Of a stretch of DNA of 64,000 nt, positions 35,787 through 47,275 are shown in pieces. The stretch is from Gnomoniopsis sp. IMI 355080 (Eukaryota > Ascomycota > Sordariomycetes > Diaporthales > Gnomoniaceae), in assembly GCA_027946555.1 (NCBI GenBank), contig JAPEVC010000153.1:1-64000 (forward strand). The letters run 5' to 3'. Positions within the stretch are counted from its first letter, which is position 1. Each line of letters opens with the position of its first letter. The notes beneath the pieces were generated by a model. The model saw nothing but the letters and a program-made list of their open reading frames with translations. It searched no databases and was not told the DNA's origin. A program made the position numbers and the translations under genes.

Positions 35787-36614
35787 ATGGCCAACACCAC
35801 CGGCTCTCAATGGACCTTCATCCTCGCCATCACCGCCTGCTTCCTCTCCGCTGTCGTCATCCTCCAAACCTTGTCCGCCTTCTCCAAGGCCTACGTCGCT
35901 GCCCCCGCCGAGATCCTGACCTTCGTCGACGCCGCCGATAGCTCGGTCCATGAGAATGAGAGCTACGACAGAGATGTCTCGCGTGTCCAGCGTCTCGATG
36001 ACAAGAGGCGTCTCGGTCGTCTTCTCCGTGAGGTCCAGAAGGGTGGCGATGATCTGCGCGAGGAGCTTAATGGCCTTCTCCAGACGGACAGTGGCGATCT
36101 AGCTAGTGATGGATACAGCGATCTGCGAGACTTGCGCTTGAGGGCCCCGGCACGACTTCTCTGGGCATCCAAACGCAAGGGGCTGGAGGACAAGCTTCGC
36201 CGTCTTGATATGCTGCGCATGCGTTTCCTTGTCACCTACATGGGCATCAACGTCTCCATGGGTGCCGCCGCCGACCATCCCAAGCTTGAGCGGAAATCAT
36301 CAATGAGGGACTCCGAGAAGAGCCCCTTGTCCGAGGTGTACCCCTCACGGCCGCAGCTACCGTCGGGAATGGGCGACGCTATCAAGAAGCAGAGGTCTAT
36401 GCTACGCCGATTGAGCGTCAAGCCCGTCAGAAACAGCGAAAAGGCTGTACGGAAGCCAGGTTGGGCCGATGTGATCAGGGAGCTGCAGCTGTCGCCATTG
36501 CTGCATAAACGTCACGCAAGTATTGAGAGGGCCATGTCGGAGAGGTCCGAGTCGCCCGCGCCGAGCATGGTCTCGGAACCACCGACACCACCAGGTCCCG
36601 CACCTATTTTGTGA
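35787..36614 (+). CDS. Fungal membrane-anchored protein of unknown function
   Basis: Single exon, 275 residues, ATG in ATAATGGCC context. No family recognised. An N-terminal hydrophobic segment at about residues 9-31 (FILAITACFLSAVVILQTL) can act as a signal anchor. Next comes an acidic region (FVDAADSSVHENESYDRD), then a highly charged helical stretch with coiled-coil character (RRLGRLLREVQKGGDDLREE, then SKRKGLEDKLRRLDMLRMRF). The C-terminal half is basic and Ser/Pro-rich with possible phosphosites (RRLSVKP, KRHASIE) and ends PPTPPGPAPIL. Codon use and C/T-rich leader look like a normal expressed gene. Start and stop are clear; the function is unknown. Confidence 0.75.
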   Translation: MANTTGSQWTFILAITACFLSAVVILQTLSAFSKAYVAAPAEILTFVDAADSSVHENESYDRDVSRVQRLDDKRRLGRLLREVQKGGDDLREELNGLLQTDSGDLASDGYSDLRDLRLRAPARLLWASKRKGLEDKLRRLDMLRMRFLVTYMGINVSMGAAADHPKLERKSSMRDSEKSPLSEVYPSRPQLPSGMGDAIKKQRSMLRRLSVKPVRNSEKAVRKPGWADVIRELQLSPLLHKRHASIERAMSERSESPAPSMVSEPPTPPGPAPIL

Positions 36615-38188
36615 TGGGTGCCATGAAGGGAAGCAAAGACAGGAACAAATCAGGAAATCACTGAGGACTTAATGACATTTACGACTTTACGTTCTGCATT
36701 GGGCGTTTCGACCAGAGCTTCGCCGTTGTTTCCCTAAGGTCTCTGAATCGTAAGACCTTGCATTGTCTTTTCAAAAATGGAGAGAAAAATATGATATCGA
36801 TTTAGTATTTCAGGGAAGAAGGAACAGTCTTCACGGTTTTTTATGTTTTTTTGGATGATGTGGTGTACGAGGAAGGGTTATCGCACGTTTTAATCTTTTC
36901 GTATAGGGGCCTCAGCACAATACTGCAAAGATTTGTTTTAAATATTGGAGCAATCTAAATACTGTGCCTGTTCACAAAACGTCAAAGCTCGTCCGTTGTT
37001 TTATGTGCCTGAAAGGCCACATGGCTGTCCGCGAGTATCATGATGAGATGGATTAATGCGGTTGCAGCCAGGAGACATGTTTCATTTTTCAATGCCTCCC
37101 ATCATCATCGAATTGACCGGGCAAGGGCTCGCCAATTCACCTAAGGCCATCATGCAGTCTGCTTATACCCCTTCTGGCACAGCCTTCTGACACAGCAGCA
37201 GTAGATATACCGTCAAATACTGACGAAATGACACGAATGATATCCAAAAGATTTCATATTCCATCCAAATAGGGCAATCGCTCTGTTTCCGTGAGCTATC
37301 CCTTAGGCATAGCAGCCTATGTCGGCAGCTCGAGTTTGGCATTGAGCCGGCACTCCGGGGGTAACACAGTGATACTATGTCATTTGACAGTTGATCTCAC
37401 AGCGGCAGGAGATGATTGTCCAGTCTGTGCCAGAAGGATACTTCCTTATGATCCCAGGCACTTGCTGCTTTGGAACGAGCTGATCAGGTCATGGCTTGCT
37501 TGCCCAACGAAGCAAGGACTTCTCAGCCACAGGCGTGCTCAAGCTTTTCTTTGAGAGACACGGGCACGCCTGTGGTATTGCATAAAGACGCCGTAAATGA
37601 CATTCGACCTGACTGACGAAGCCATGCTATGCAAAGGTACCAATGAGTCTTCTTGAAAATGCAATGTTTGCTGATGAGCAACTGATGCGAAGTCTGTGAT
37701 TTGATGACCAGGGGACTGACGGCGAATCTCGGGCTGCTTTTTCCCATACCCATTGTCTTGTCAATTCCGTCCCTCATGGCTTGTAGTCATCGTCCTGTCC
37801 GGTCCCGGTCTGCAAATTGACCACGCTGCAGGCAGTGTTCTTGAATAAAATTTTACCCAAAGGGAGGGGGAAGGTCCGTGACAGTGTTCGTGGGTGACTT
37901 GCTGTACCATGTCGATGCAACGCCGGGGCCAATTGGGAGCAGTGTGTTTGCATTCTCGACGTGGAATCAATTTTGAGCGTTTGGGCGGGACAAGAGATTT
38001 GGGAGGGAGAGAGAATGTGTATGTATGTGTGTATTGCGTGTGTGCACATGTGATGAGCGGGCCACTCTAGGCACACGAAGAATGAGGAATTGATTTACAT
38101 TTGCTGGCCTTTGCAACAAGCCTCTCTATCTGTGTACGTTGTCTTGAATAGAAGCGAGCCCTGCGACGTCGCTTGTCAATCCTTCTGT
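36615..38188. other. Intergenic region between convergent genes
   Basis: 1.57 kb. AT-rich 3' region at 36770-36960. A 12 bp perfect inverted repeat at 37527-37575 is listed separately. No gene supported. Confidence 0.5.
37527..37575. repeat. Inverted repeat, 12 bp arms
   Basis: ccacaggcgtgc (37527-37538) and gcacgcctgtgg (37564-37575) are perfect reverse complements separated by 25 bp. The loop itself contains ctcaa/ttgag, which can extend the stem. It lies far from any coding end, so its role is unclear. Confidence 0.9.
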
Positions 38189-39379
38189 TTACCATGAATA
38201 GAACGGACGCTGCGCAGTCACGGGCCTGTTGGGGAGTTGAATCCAAGGTCCTCGTTTTGCCTCCTTGGCCTCCCTCTCCTCGGCCTCTCGTAACCGTGAT
38301 TTCTCCTCCTTCAGACGAATGGTGATACCTATGGATGTCAGTCAGTGAATTTAAAGAAGATGTGGACCGTTCGATGAAGATTCCAACTTACTCGCTTGTG
38401 GCATCTGGATAAGATCCGTCCTGCCTCTCGCCCTGTAGTTCGGCTTCTTGCCTCTCCATGGACCCCTATTCACCCACGCTTCATGGACGTACAACCTTGT
38501 CGGGTCATCAATTTCCACCCACTTTCCATGCCTAACATCCCGAATCTTCTTCGGCTCCGTCTGACCAGGCACAAACTCTCCGTTGACCTTTCCGAGCCCC
38601 ATTCCCCTCTGCACGACAGCCTTGTCCCTGGCAAGATCCAGTTCATACAGAACCTCCTTTGCGAACTTCTTCTTTGAGAACTTCATTTGGATCCTTGCGT
38701 CTTCTAGGGACTTACCGCTAACCTGCCTTGCCAAGTGCACCAGCTTCTTGGTGCTTGTGGCCAACCACGACGACCTGCTCAACAACTCGCGCTCTGTACG
38801 CTTGATACGCTCCTCGCGCGTCTCCTTTCCCCTGACATCCAAAGCGCGCGTAACATTCCGAATGACCATCTTGCGCTCCCATCGCCGCCGACTCTTCGGG
38901 TCCGGATCCACGGCGTGCCGCACGTGGTCCGCCAGCAAACTCGAACCCATCACGGTCTGCTTCTTCTTGATCTCAGCAGATTGCACCCGTGTTCGATTTA
39001 ACGTCGTTGGCTTGGGCGTCTTCTTCTTCTTCAGGTCGTCGTCGAAAATGGATTGCGACTCCATGACGGTGGAGGTCATGCGCTGTCGCATGGCTGCTTC
39101 GATTTGGTCGCGGTCTTCGACATTGCCGAGGGCCTTTTGGCGCAGATCTTTGGGCTTGTTACGGCCAAGCATTGATCTCGCAGCCTCCCCGAGGCGAGAT
39201 TTGTGACGTGTTTGGGAGGGGAGGAGGGTCAGGGTGGGTGCGAGGAGTGTTGGGCGGAGGGTTTTGAGGATCGTCGGAGCTGGAAATCGTCAGTCAATTG
39301 AGTCCCATAAAAAGCTAAAATAACGGGAGGGGTCAGTACCGGTCCCGAGGACCCTCCGCGATGGCAGATGGAGGCTCAT
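38189..39379 (-). CDS. mrpl22: Mitochondrial large-subunit ribosomal protein uL22m
   Basis: Minus strand, exons 39340..39379, 38392..39279, 38189..38328; introns of 60 and 63 bp; 355 residues. The N-terminus (MSLHLPSRRVLGTAPTILKT and following Thr/Leu/Arg-rich residues to about 45) is a mitochondrial presequence. The L22 core is in the second half: LVHLARQVSGKSLEDARIQM, KFSKKKFAKEVLYELDLA and RDKAVVQRGMGLGKVNGEF. The last exon adds TIRLKEEKSRLREAEEREA and GPWIQLPNRPVTAQRPFYSW, the usual fungal C-terminus, which is missed if the last intron is read through. uL22m lines the exit tunnel of the mitochondrial ribosome. It is divergently paired with cox9. Confidence 0.93.
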
Positions 39380-39664
39380 AATGGACGTGTCTGCAGCATT
39401 GGGGAGCCGCGTGTCAGATAGTCTCGTCACCAAAAGCTATCAAAAATCGGAGAGCCTCGCGTCTTTTCCGACTCGGCGCTGGGCCGGCCGGGCAGGTACG
39501 CTGACGTAATACAAAAAGTGCTGCCCCGTGATTCGCTGCTTCCCGCTACTTTCAGAGAGAGAGTCAAACGTCAGGTCATTTCCGCATCGACATCCACGAA
39601 AAGCCTTCGACGACCCCAACACTCTCCACTCCCGACATCGTCAAAAACCACAGATACCGATACA
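39380..39664. promoter_or_regulatory. Shared divergent promoter, uL22m (-) / cox9 (+)
   Basis: 285 bp separate the two start codons. Both products are nuclear-encoded mitochondrial proteins, so a bidirectional promoter is plausible. No TATA box is obvious; the cox9 side is A/C-rich. Confidence 0.55.
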
Positions 39665-40116
39665 ATGGCAGGAGCAACAGTCAAGCCTATCGTCGGCGTA
39701 CGTCTTTCCCCGGCCATGCGCGGTCGCGAGCAATGGCAGGACACGTCGTGAAGGAAGTGCAGATGGGCTGACCGGAATTATTCGTTGCAGATGCTTCGGC
39801 GTGGCCTCATCACCGATCTTGGCATTGCGCTGGGTACGTGTCTCTTTTCTTGAACGCTGAGGTGGAGGCGATCTACAAGGAGGCGTGCACCACGCAAAGT
39901 ACACGAGCTAATTCTGGACACAGGCCTTGGATTTGCTATGGGCAACTTCTTCTGGTACGATTAATACGAATTGAGCGAAGACTAGGCGATATTTGAGAGC
40001 ACTTCTGGTGTCTAACCTAATTGATGGATAGGTACGGCTTCCACATGCCTCGCACTCACGCCCGCGACAACTACTACAAGGCTCTCGAGGACTCTCAGGC
40101 AGCTCGCCAGGGTTAA
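39665..40116 (+). CDS. cox9: Cytochrome c oxidase subunit Cox9 (VIIa family)
   Basis: Four tiny exons: 39665..39697, 39791..39833, 39924..39954, 40032..40116; introns of 93, 90 and 77 bp; 63 residues. Joined exons read MAGATVKPIVG, MLRRGLITDLGIALG, LGFAMGNFFW and YGFHMPRTHARDNYYKALED, which follow the fungal Cox9 pattern. There is a short matrix N-terminus with the MLRRGL motif, one membrane helix (about 15-36) and a charged intermembrane tail. It is a nuclear-encoded structural subunit of respiratory complex IV. No single exon is long enough to stand out as an open frame. All three codon-splitting junctions keep frame. Confidence 0.92.
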
Positions 40117-41551
40117 ATGGTCCACTACTGTCGAGAATACTTGGAGCGAAATAAGGCGACAATAGGATGGCTCTCGTCAAGGAGTGAATGAGGAGTGCAC
40201 GGAACTTCGTGTGGTTTATAAAGACTGATCGGGCGGCGGTTTCGATACTCATAGACCAGGCAAGCAATGAACACGGTGCATTTACGAAGACGAAGAAGCT
40301 CAAATGCGGCCTTTGAATGAAGCCTGGTGCTGTAGTAATGGTGAATCTATGTCCTAGCGGAGTGACTGTACACCATCCCTACGTGCTCCCTGGCCTCATC
40401 TTTATTGGGCGTCATGTCATGTCTGGGCACCAACAGAATGGCCCTGGGCGGCTATCTTCACGTCATTGTGATCGAGGCTCAACTCGCGCGCTACGGGTGT
40501 CTTCTATTTTGGCTTCAAATTCAAGGACCCGACGGTATTTCGTCTTGAAGGAGATCGCCGTCCCACAGGCACGTACCCTTTGAGCCACAGCTGATACTAT
40601 ACTAGCCTGTGAGTTGGTGTACCGCCGACCGACCATCAAACCAGGTCCAAGAGCTGTTGGTTTCGGCACCATGAGGCTGAGTTGCGCGGGTTGGCTTTTG
40701 GGTCGCCGTTCCTGCTGCTCTGTGCTACACCTTATCTTGTTGCCCCAACGTAGCAACACACAGTAAAAGGCACCCACGTGTGAAGCCGTGGGATTCCAAA
40801 ATGTTCCAATAAGCTATTCATGCCTCCTCGGTTTTGCAATATAGAATTGACCGGTGTTGTCTACACACAGTGCTGTGACATATGCAAGTTCAGAATCGGT
40901 GGCCTCTCATCTGAAGAGGCACGAGCAAGGTGAATAAGCGCCTTGCTCATAGAGTTGAACTTGGCCGGCTCGGCAGTCGTGCGTAGTGACTAGACGATGA
41001 CCCTCTAATGCTTTCATGAAGAGTAATATTCTGTTTTGTTGCCATCATGCCAATGAGTTGTTAAGTTGGGCGTTGATGGCGAAGTCGTGGCTGATGTGGG
41101 AGTGGTTGCGGCATGTGCCCCTTCCCAGGCTGTTGTCTCAACCATGAAACTGCCCTTTTTGTCCTGGCATCTTTAACCAACAACCAAACACCAACTCGTC
41201 AGCCGTATTCTCATCTCGGAAGCACTGCATTCAGGTCCATAACTTCATTAAGCCCGACGGAATCCCGGACCTACTCACCTTCGAAACCATCTCTGCACCG
41301 GCCAACATTTAATGGGACTGTCGCGCTGATTCGGGTGCTCGACCATACAACGGTACTGCACCAGGTCCAACAGCTCGCATGCGCTCAGGTCGATCGCCTT
41401 GCCGCCATCCGTCTTGCGTTTCTTACCATCAAGATTGACTTGGATCCGCGACGGCAATTGAGACGCCGGAAAGACGTGACACGGCAGTGTCATCGTGTGC
41501 AAGCTCAAATCTTGCCCCGAGAAGCCTCTAACTTGAACCTGCAGCAATAAG
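40117..41551. other. Intergenic region
   Basis: 1.4 kb without a supported gene. Frames at 41113-41550 (+) and 40463-40777 (-) show no domain. Confidence 0.5.
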
Positions 41552-42841
41552 ATGTCCGAGGCTTCAACAGGACGACGGATTCTCAGTGATATTGAGGAGA
41601 CGAGCCTTGATGAGGTATGAATTTACTCCTATTTTCCCGTCTGCTTCCGCCGTTTCAAGTTAAGTTGTCTTGAAGATGTTTTCGACATCGTCTTGCGACA
41701 TCTCATTCAATGACTGCTGTGCTCCTCCTTATCGGACGATAAGCGCCTGCTACCGCCCCCCCCCCCCACCGTTGGAGAAAATTAAGTCAAAAAACAAAGG
41801 CACATAGATGCATCCCGGCTCGTGAACCCCAACTTCACACCAGAACCCACGACCCCCTCACAACTGGTGTGGTCAATGAGCACGGGACCTGACAGCGTGG
41901 CTTGCCAGGGTTTTGAGGCTGAATCTCAAAGTGCACGAGAGGCTGATCTCCCGGAACTTTAGATCCTAACGACATTCCGCTCGAGCCTCAATTTAACGTC
42001 ACTCAATAATCAACCCTCATCAACAGCTGCAACCTCTGCTACCCACACCAGCTATCAACCCGCCCTGCCGACCCGGCATGCCCCATCCTTGTCCAAGGTT
42101 AAGAGCTACCCTATCCAACTTCTTGAGATCCTCGTAGCCAGGCATTTCAGGGCGACACAGTCCGCTCCATTGTCCCTGTCGGGCACCCACCTGCCTCTAA
42201 TATATAAATTGGTGGCCACTCTCATTGCTGCCCCCCAGAGGAAGGCAGTCGTAGTCATCGACATCGATGCCAAATTCGACATCACGAGGATCTTACAATG
42301 CGCACCCTGGCAGCCTCCGCCTGCGGCAGATCAGACGCCAGCAATCGCTGAGTCGCCCAGCACAGTCAGCAACGAAGGTCCGATTCAGCAACAGAAGCCG
42401 ACTCCGTCAAATTTAGGCACAAAAGGAAACCAGACCTTGGTCCTCCCTCAACATTCGCGAGTGGCCGTTGATGACCTGAGACACGTTCACATCTACAGAC
42501 CCGCTCGAGGCTCCTCAGCCCACATTCGTGAAGTGCTCAAGTCCGCTGAAAACTTCATTGTCTACTCGAAACACGCCTCTGTTGCCCGAGAATGGTGGGG
42601 CACCATTGTTATCGGTGGTGGCAGTCCTGCAGCTCTCGGCTCTGGACATGCGGATGTAACAACCGGCTGGAAGGGATGGTTACGTGTCAATCGCGATGAC
42701 GTTCGAGGCTTCCCTCTTGGGATGAGTGCTGAGGAGGCACTTGTCGATCGCCATCAGCGACAACAAGCAGCCGATGCATCAGGCTATGCAGCGACTTGCG
42801 CGTGGGGCAATTTCCAGTTCAGGGAAGCCGGCGACGAGTAA
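41552..42841 (+). CDS. XRCC2-like Rad51 paralogue, divergent
   Basis: Exons 41552..41614 and 41963..42841 give 313 residues with a phase-0, 349 bp intron (GTATGA donor, CTTTAG acceptor). The first exon encodes MSEASTGRRILSDIEETSLDE and continues ILTTFRSSL, resembling the start of fungal XRCC2-type repair proteins. AVVVIDIDAKFDITRI (about 116-131) fits the strand and Asp that follow the nucleotide-binding loop (human XRCC2 has a similar IDTDYHFDMLRL). Where Walker A is expected the protein reads SGTHLPLIYKLVATL (94-108), with no Gly-Lys-Thr. The later part has DLRHVHIYRPARGSSAHIREVL, WWGTIVIGGG and GWLRVNRDDVRGFPLGMSAEEA. XRCC2 acts with other Rad51 paralogues in homologous recombination. Exon 1 and the intron are inferred from frame and signals. 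An alternative is a decaying gene. Confidence 0.6.
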
Positions 42842-45798
42842 CACTGAGGCTGTACTTTGAGGACCTTGAGAAACTTGGCCAGTTTGCAGGACACCAGAGA
42901 CCTCGCGTTTGTGTCACATCCAGATGGCACGGCCAGATGGCGATATGGAGTATGTTGATCCGAAAGCGACATTGTCGAGCCTAGTACCTGGACTTTGGCG
43001 ATTCACGCGTATCTCTCCAGTCGTTCGTGCCCGGACTGAGAGGGTTCCACAGGATCCACAAGCCACGGAGGTGGATACAAGGACGATCTCCCCCAGCTTA
43101 TGGTGCAAAAGAGGGGCTCAAGTGGGTCCAAAACTACGCACACAATCGGTGACATCCAGGAATTCAAGGCCGGCGGCCCGCCAGACTGCCAACCGATTGA
43201 TACCAAAGTATGGTCCCATCATTGCCAGGAATGGTCCACAACGAATGTACCCATGGCTTACGATCTCGCGACCGTCCATCGCAATTAAATTCGAAACTGC
43301 ATTACTGCACCTGGCTCTCGGCTTCCAATTTGGTGAAAGAAGCCACGCGAGGCGCAGCGGGAATTTACGACTCATGTACTGTGTCAGCTTCTGAGCATGA
43401 AGTCTTGCCGATTCCAGGAATTTGAGGCTTTGCTGCCAGGTAAAATGGATCATTGAGACTTGGCCTCACAATGCCATTCACGAATGGCGACAAATCTATC
43501 TCATTTAGACCCGTGGGATGCGAAAAGTGTGGCAATCCTTCGCCGAATATTTCTCGCTCGGCTCAGCAATGCGAGCTCGTGAAAGTGCCACGCATACCGG
43601 GTCTGACTAGGTAATGCCTGCGATGAGGTACTCCCAAGTAGCAAACCTATGCTGATGCGGCGCGCAGGACCTATGCTGATACTTCAAACCTCGAGTCGCA
43701 AATCGAGGCTAAGCCGCGCCCCGCGCCCAATAACAATGAGAACATCCATATACCCTCAGCGTCGCAACTTTAAATGTTGGTACATGGTCTTTTTTAGCAA
43801 CCAATCATTGCTCACGAGTCAGACCTGCAAACTAAGCCTACTTTCACACCCTACCGCCTACGCAGCATACTACGTACTATACCGACCCCGGACCCACATA
43901 GTCATTCCAATGTGCGAAGTCTGGTCGAGGCGGGGGATTCGTGGAGGAGCCGTGGAGGAGCCGTGAAGGCGCCGAAGGGTGGGACCAGGAGAAGCCACCC
44001 TCTTCACTGTCTGAAGGGGATAGATCACACGCATGTGGGAGAAAAGGCCGCAGCCCAGAGTTCCAATCACGCTGACCGACATGACGAAGGTCCCGACATT
44101 TCGTTTAACAGCCGCTATGGGCAAAGGCAAACTTTCCGAGTCAAGGAAAGTCGGTCCAGTCCAGTTATCTCTAGCGAGGATTGTGAGGATTTTTAGGAGC
44201 CGAAAAGAGAGCCGGGCTGGGCCCTGCTTGGCGTGCTGCAGACAGATCCGACTGCCAGGTTTCGCCCGGGGTTGATCGTTGAAACCTACGGCGGTGCGGG
44301 CGGCGGGGTCCCCTTCCCTCCACGAGCCGGAAGGACTGGCCTAGGCCGTCCGACGCTGGACCCTATTTTCCGTTGTGTGTGCCGAAACGGGCTACGTACG
44401 ACGAGTTTTCCGGCTTCGCACCCTCCCGCAGGGCCCGCTGTTTTTGGCGCTGCAAAGCCTCATTCATTGCTGGGATCCTCTCTACAGGGCCCACTCCCAC
44501 GAGTGACGTCATGCGAAGGTCTATCTATGGTTTCCCCAATGCAAACCGTGCATCAACCTGGAATTGTACTGCAACCGTTGTCATGCAGGTTCGACTACAA
44601 GCAGTGCAGACTGACACGCACCAATACTGCCGCTGGCAACTTTGGTCGGCTTTCCTCCTATGTAGGTGTGGGTTATCTTATTTGCGTTCAGTGTTTGAGT
44701 CCAGGATCGACAAACAAAGACTTGCCTCACTTCACCAGAGGGGGGCAGACGGGCAACCATCATTGTTAAGATGGTTCCGATAACTCCCACTGGTCAGGGA
44801 TTGCTGTCAAATCAAGGACATGGCTTCGAGGCGGGTCCTTAGTTCCAGACAGCCTGACAGGGTTCGCTCGCGACTATCCCGAGCCTGGCCGAAGAAGGCC
44901 CTGACGAGCAGACGAGCCGGTGAGGTCCCGCCAGTTCTCACCGCGCCGTGTGCCTGGCTTGTCTGGCACGCTAGGCCCAGTGACGCCACCATCCCAAATC
45001 TATGATCAACGTTAATTTCATCTATTTCGCCCGCCACGAGCGACAACTGTTACCACCCACTTGTACTCCGGCCTATTAGGGTGTGATCCGCTACTAGCTC
45101 GATGCGGTCTAACCTTAGCACCCTTATGGCTTGGCGCAGTTGCTAAGAACTCTCTACAGCCGCACTAGCAATCCCAAAAAATGCATGCTCGGTTGGAACA
45201 ATGTTCCAAATTCACGTTGTGTCTTACGTGCATCTTCCGGGTCTGCACCATTATCTTTAGGGACTCAGCAGTAAGACGGAGCGTTAACTATGCACTTTCA
45301 CAAGTCAATTACCGGGGTATGCAGGGAGCTTCGTCATGGGCTTTGGAAAGGGGTACTGAAAACACTGTACGTACCTAGTGGTAAGTGCTCACGGCATCAT
45401 CCCGTCTTTACTATCGAGCAAGACCCGCAAAAACACATTGTGGGTAGGTACACACCCCTTCCTAGTTGTTACGGCCATATTTATCATCAACAACTACTGG
45501 GGTAAACAGGCACAGATGCCAGGCCAACAAGCGGTTCCATAATTTAATCGAGGTTTCGATTCATCCAAAGGCTTTCGCCTTCCCTGTTAGTTATGTCAGT
45601 GCCGGAGTCAAACTTGTATAAGTATCTGTCCAAGTTCCAGTTTGATCCCTCCGCCGCCACTTGATCAGGCGGAGTCCAGCATTTTCTTCGAGTCGTGTTT
45701 TCATTTACAATTATCTATTCTCTTCACTGAATCCCGGTTCAACGCGACTGTCCCCGCATACTAGTTCTTGCTTCCTGATCTCCCACCATCTCCACAAA
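42842..45798. other. Long gene-poor intergenic region
   Basis: Almost 3 kb. Overlapping frames occur at 42909-43394 and 44233-44783 but none has a recognisable domain, and both strands are equally open, which suggests chance. Direct repeats: acctatgctgat at 43645-43656 and 43669-43680; gtggaggagcc twice in tandem at 43941-43962. 43980-45010 is richer in G+C than 45140-45660. No transposase, LTR or tRNA found. Confidence 0.5.
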
Positions 45799-47275
45799 AT
45801 GTCTTCAACCTTACAGAGACCCGCTGGCCCGCTGCGGTCCAAGTCTGCCTCGAGCTTCGCTGAGGCATTTAGCACTGCCCGCGTTAAGGTCGACAAGGAT
45901 ATCAAAAACCTTGGAGATGTAGACGAGAAGCCCTCTCCAGGATCAGAGTCAGCTGTTCCTGGACTATCAGACTCTGGAGACTCAACACCATCAAGCGCAG
46001 CCACACCACTCACTCGCCCAGTATCGCCTATCCCCAACCAGACAGTGGCCGACGACTTTGCGTATGCGTTTGATATTGATGGTGTCCTAATCCGAGGCGG
46101 TGACCCTATTCCCGAGGCCGTAGAGGCTATGCGGGTGCTCAACGGCGAGAACGAGTACGGGATCAGGGTGTAAGTTTATGTCCAAAAGCGCAACCAACCC
46201 AACACTGTGTCGCTAACTCATATCCTACAGACCCTATATTTTTCTGACCAATGGCGGTGGCAAGTCGGAAGAAGAGCGCTGCGGCGACCTCTCAAAACAA
46301 CTCGAGTTGGAGGTTAGCCCTGGTCAGTTCATTTGCGGCCACACCCCCATGCGGGAGATGGCAAACAAATACCGTACCGTTCTGGTGGTGGGTGGTGAAG
46401 GCGAAAAGTGCAGACAGGTTGCCGAGACATACGGCTTCAAGGACGTTGTCACCCCTGGTGACATCCTCAAGGCCAATCACCACACCGCTCCCTTCCGGAA
46501 GCTGTCTGATATCGACTACAAGAACTCGCGCAACCTTCTTGAACGTGGCGATTTGAAGGACATCGTCATCGAGGCCATCTTTGTGTTTGCGGACTCCCGC
46601 GATTGGGCATCCGACCTCCAAATCATCCTCGATATCGCCTGCTCTCAAGGTGGACGGCTCGAAACCCGTTCCGCCACATTTGATGAGTCCCCGCCAATCT
46701 ACTTCAGCCACAACGACGTGGTCTGGTCCGCTGGTCACGAGCATCCTCGCCTGGGTATGGGAGCTCTCAGGCAAATCGTCGAGAGCACCTTCTCCAACGT
46801 TACCGGCGGCAAGAAGCTCAAGACCCATGCCTTTGGCAAGCCTCAAGTCAGCACATTTGAGTTTGCCACGCGCCTGTTGCAGCAATGGCGGTCCCAGCAG
46901 CACGGCCTCGTCGACTCGAAGCCCCCCAAGACTGTCTACTTCGTTGGTGACACCCCCGAGAGTGACATCCGGGGAACCAATGCCATGGACGCCAAGTCTG
47001 AGGAAGAGTGGTACTCCATCCTCGTCAAGACGGGTGTGTACCAAGACGGCACCGTGCCTGCGTACAAGCCCCGCGCAACGGTCACCAACGTGCTTGATGC
47101 CGTGAACCACGGCATCAAGCGCGAGATGGAGAGGCGCAAGGCTGCTGATGAGGGTCTTGCTCTGCCCGACTCGCTGGCATTCAAGGCACAGAGCGCCAAC
47201 AAGCAGCCCGTCATTGCCAATGATGAGGGCCTCATCTCTGACGATGGTTTGGCCATGGGCGTCATGGTCGGCTGA
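45799..47275 (+). CDS. HAD-superfamily hydrolase, CECR5/HDHD5 type
   Basis: Exons 45799..46169 and 46231..47275, 61 bp intron, 471 residues. HAD motif I is AFDIDGVLIRG (Asp92 nucleophile, Asp94), motif II is YIFLTNGGGKSEEER, and motif IV is VYFVGDTPESDIRGTNAM near the C-terminus. A large C2-type cap domain lies between them, as in the subfamily IIA proteins (human CECR5/HDHD5, yeast YKR070W). These are mostly mitochondrial and of unknown physiological substrate; phosphatase activity is likely. The first 80 residues are Ser/Pro-rich and may hold a targeting sequence. The frame is open upstream of 45799 but without a good ATG. The C-terminus (NDEGLISDDGLAMGVMVG) is acidic. Confidence 0.9.
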
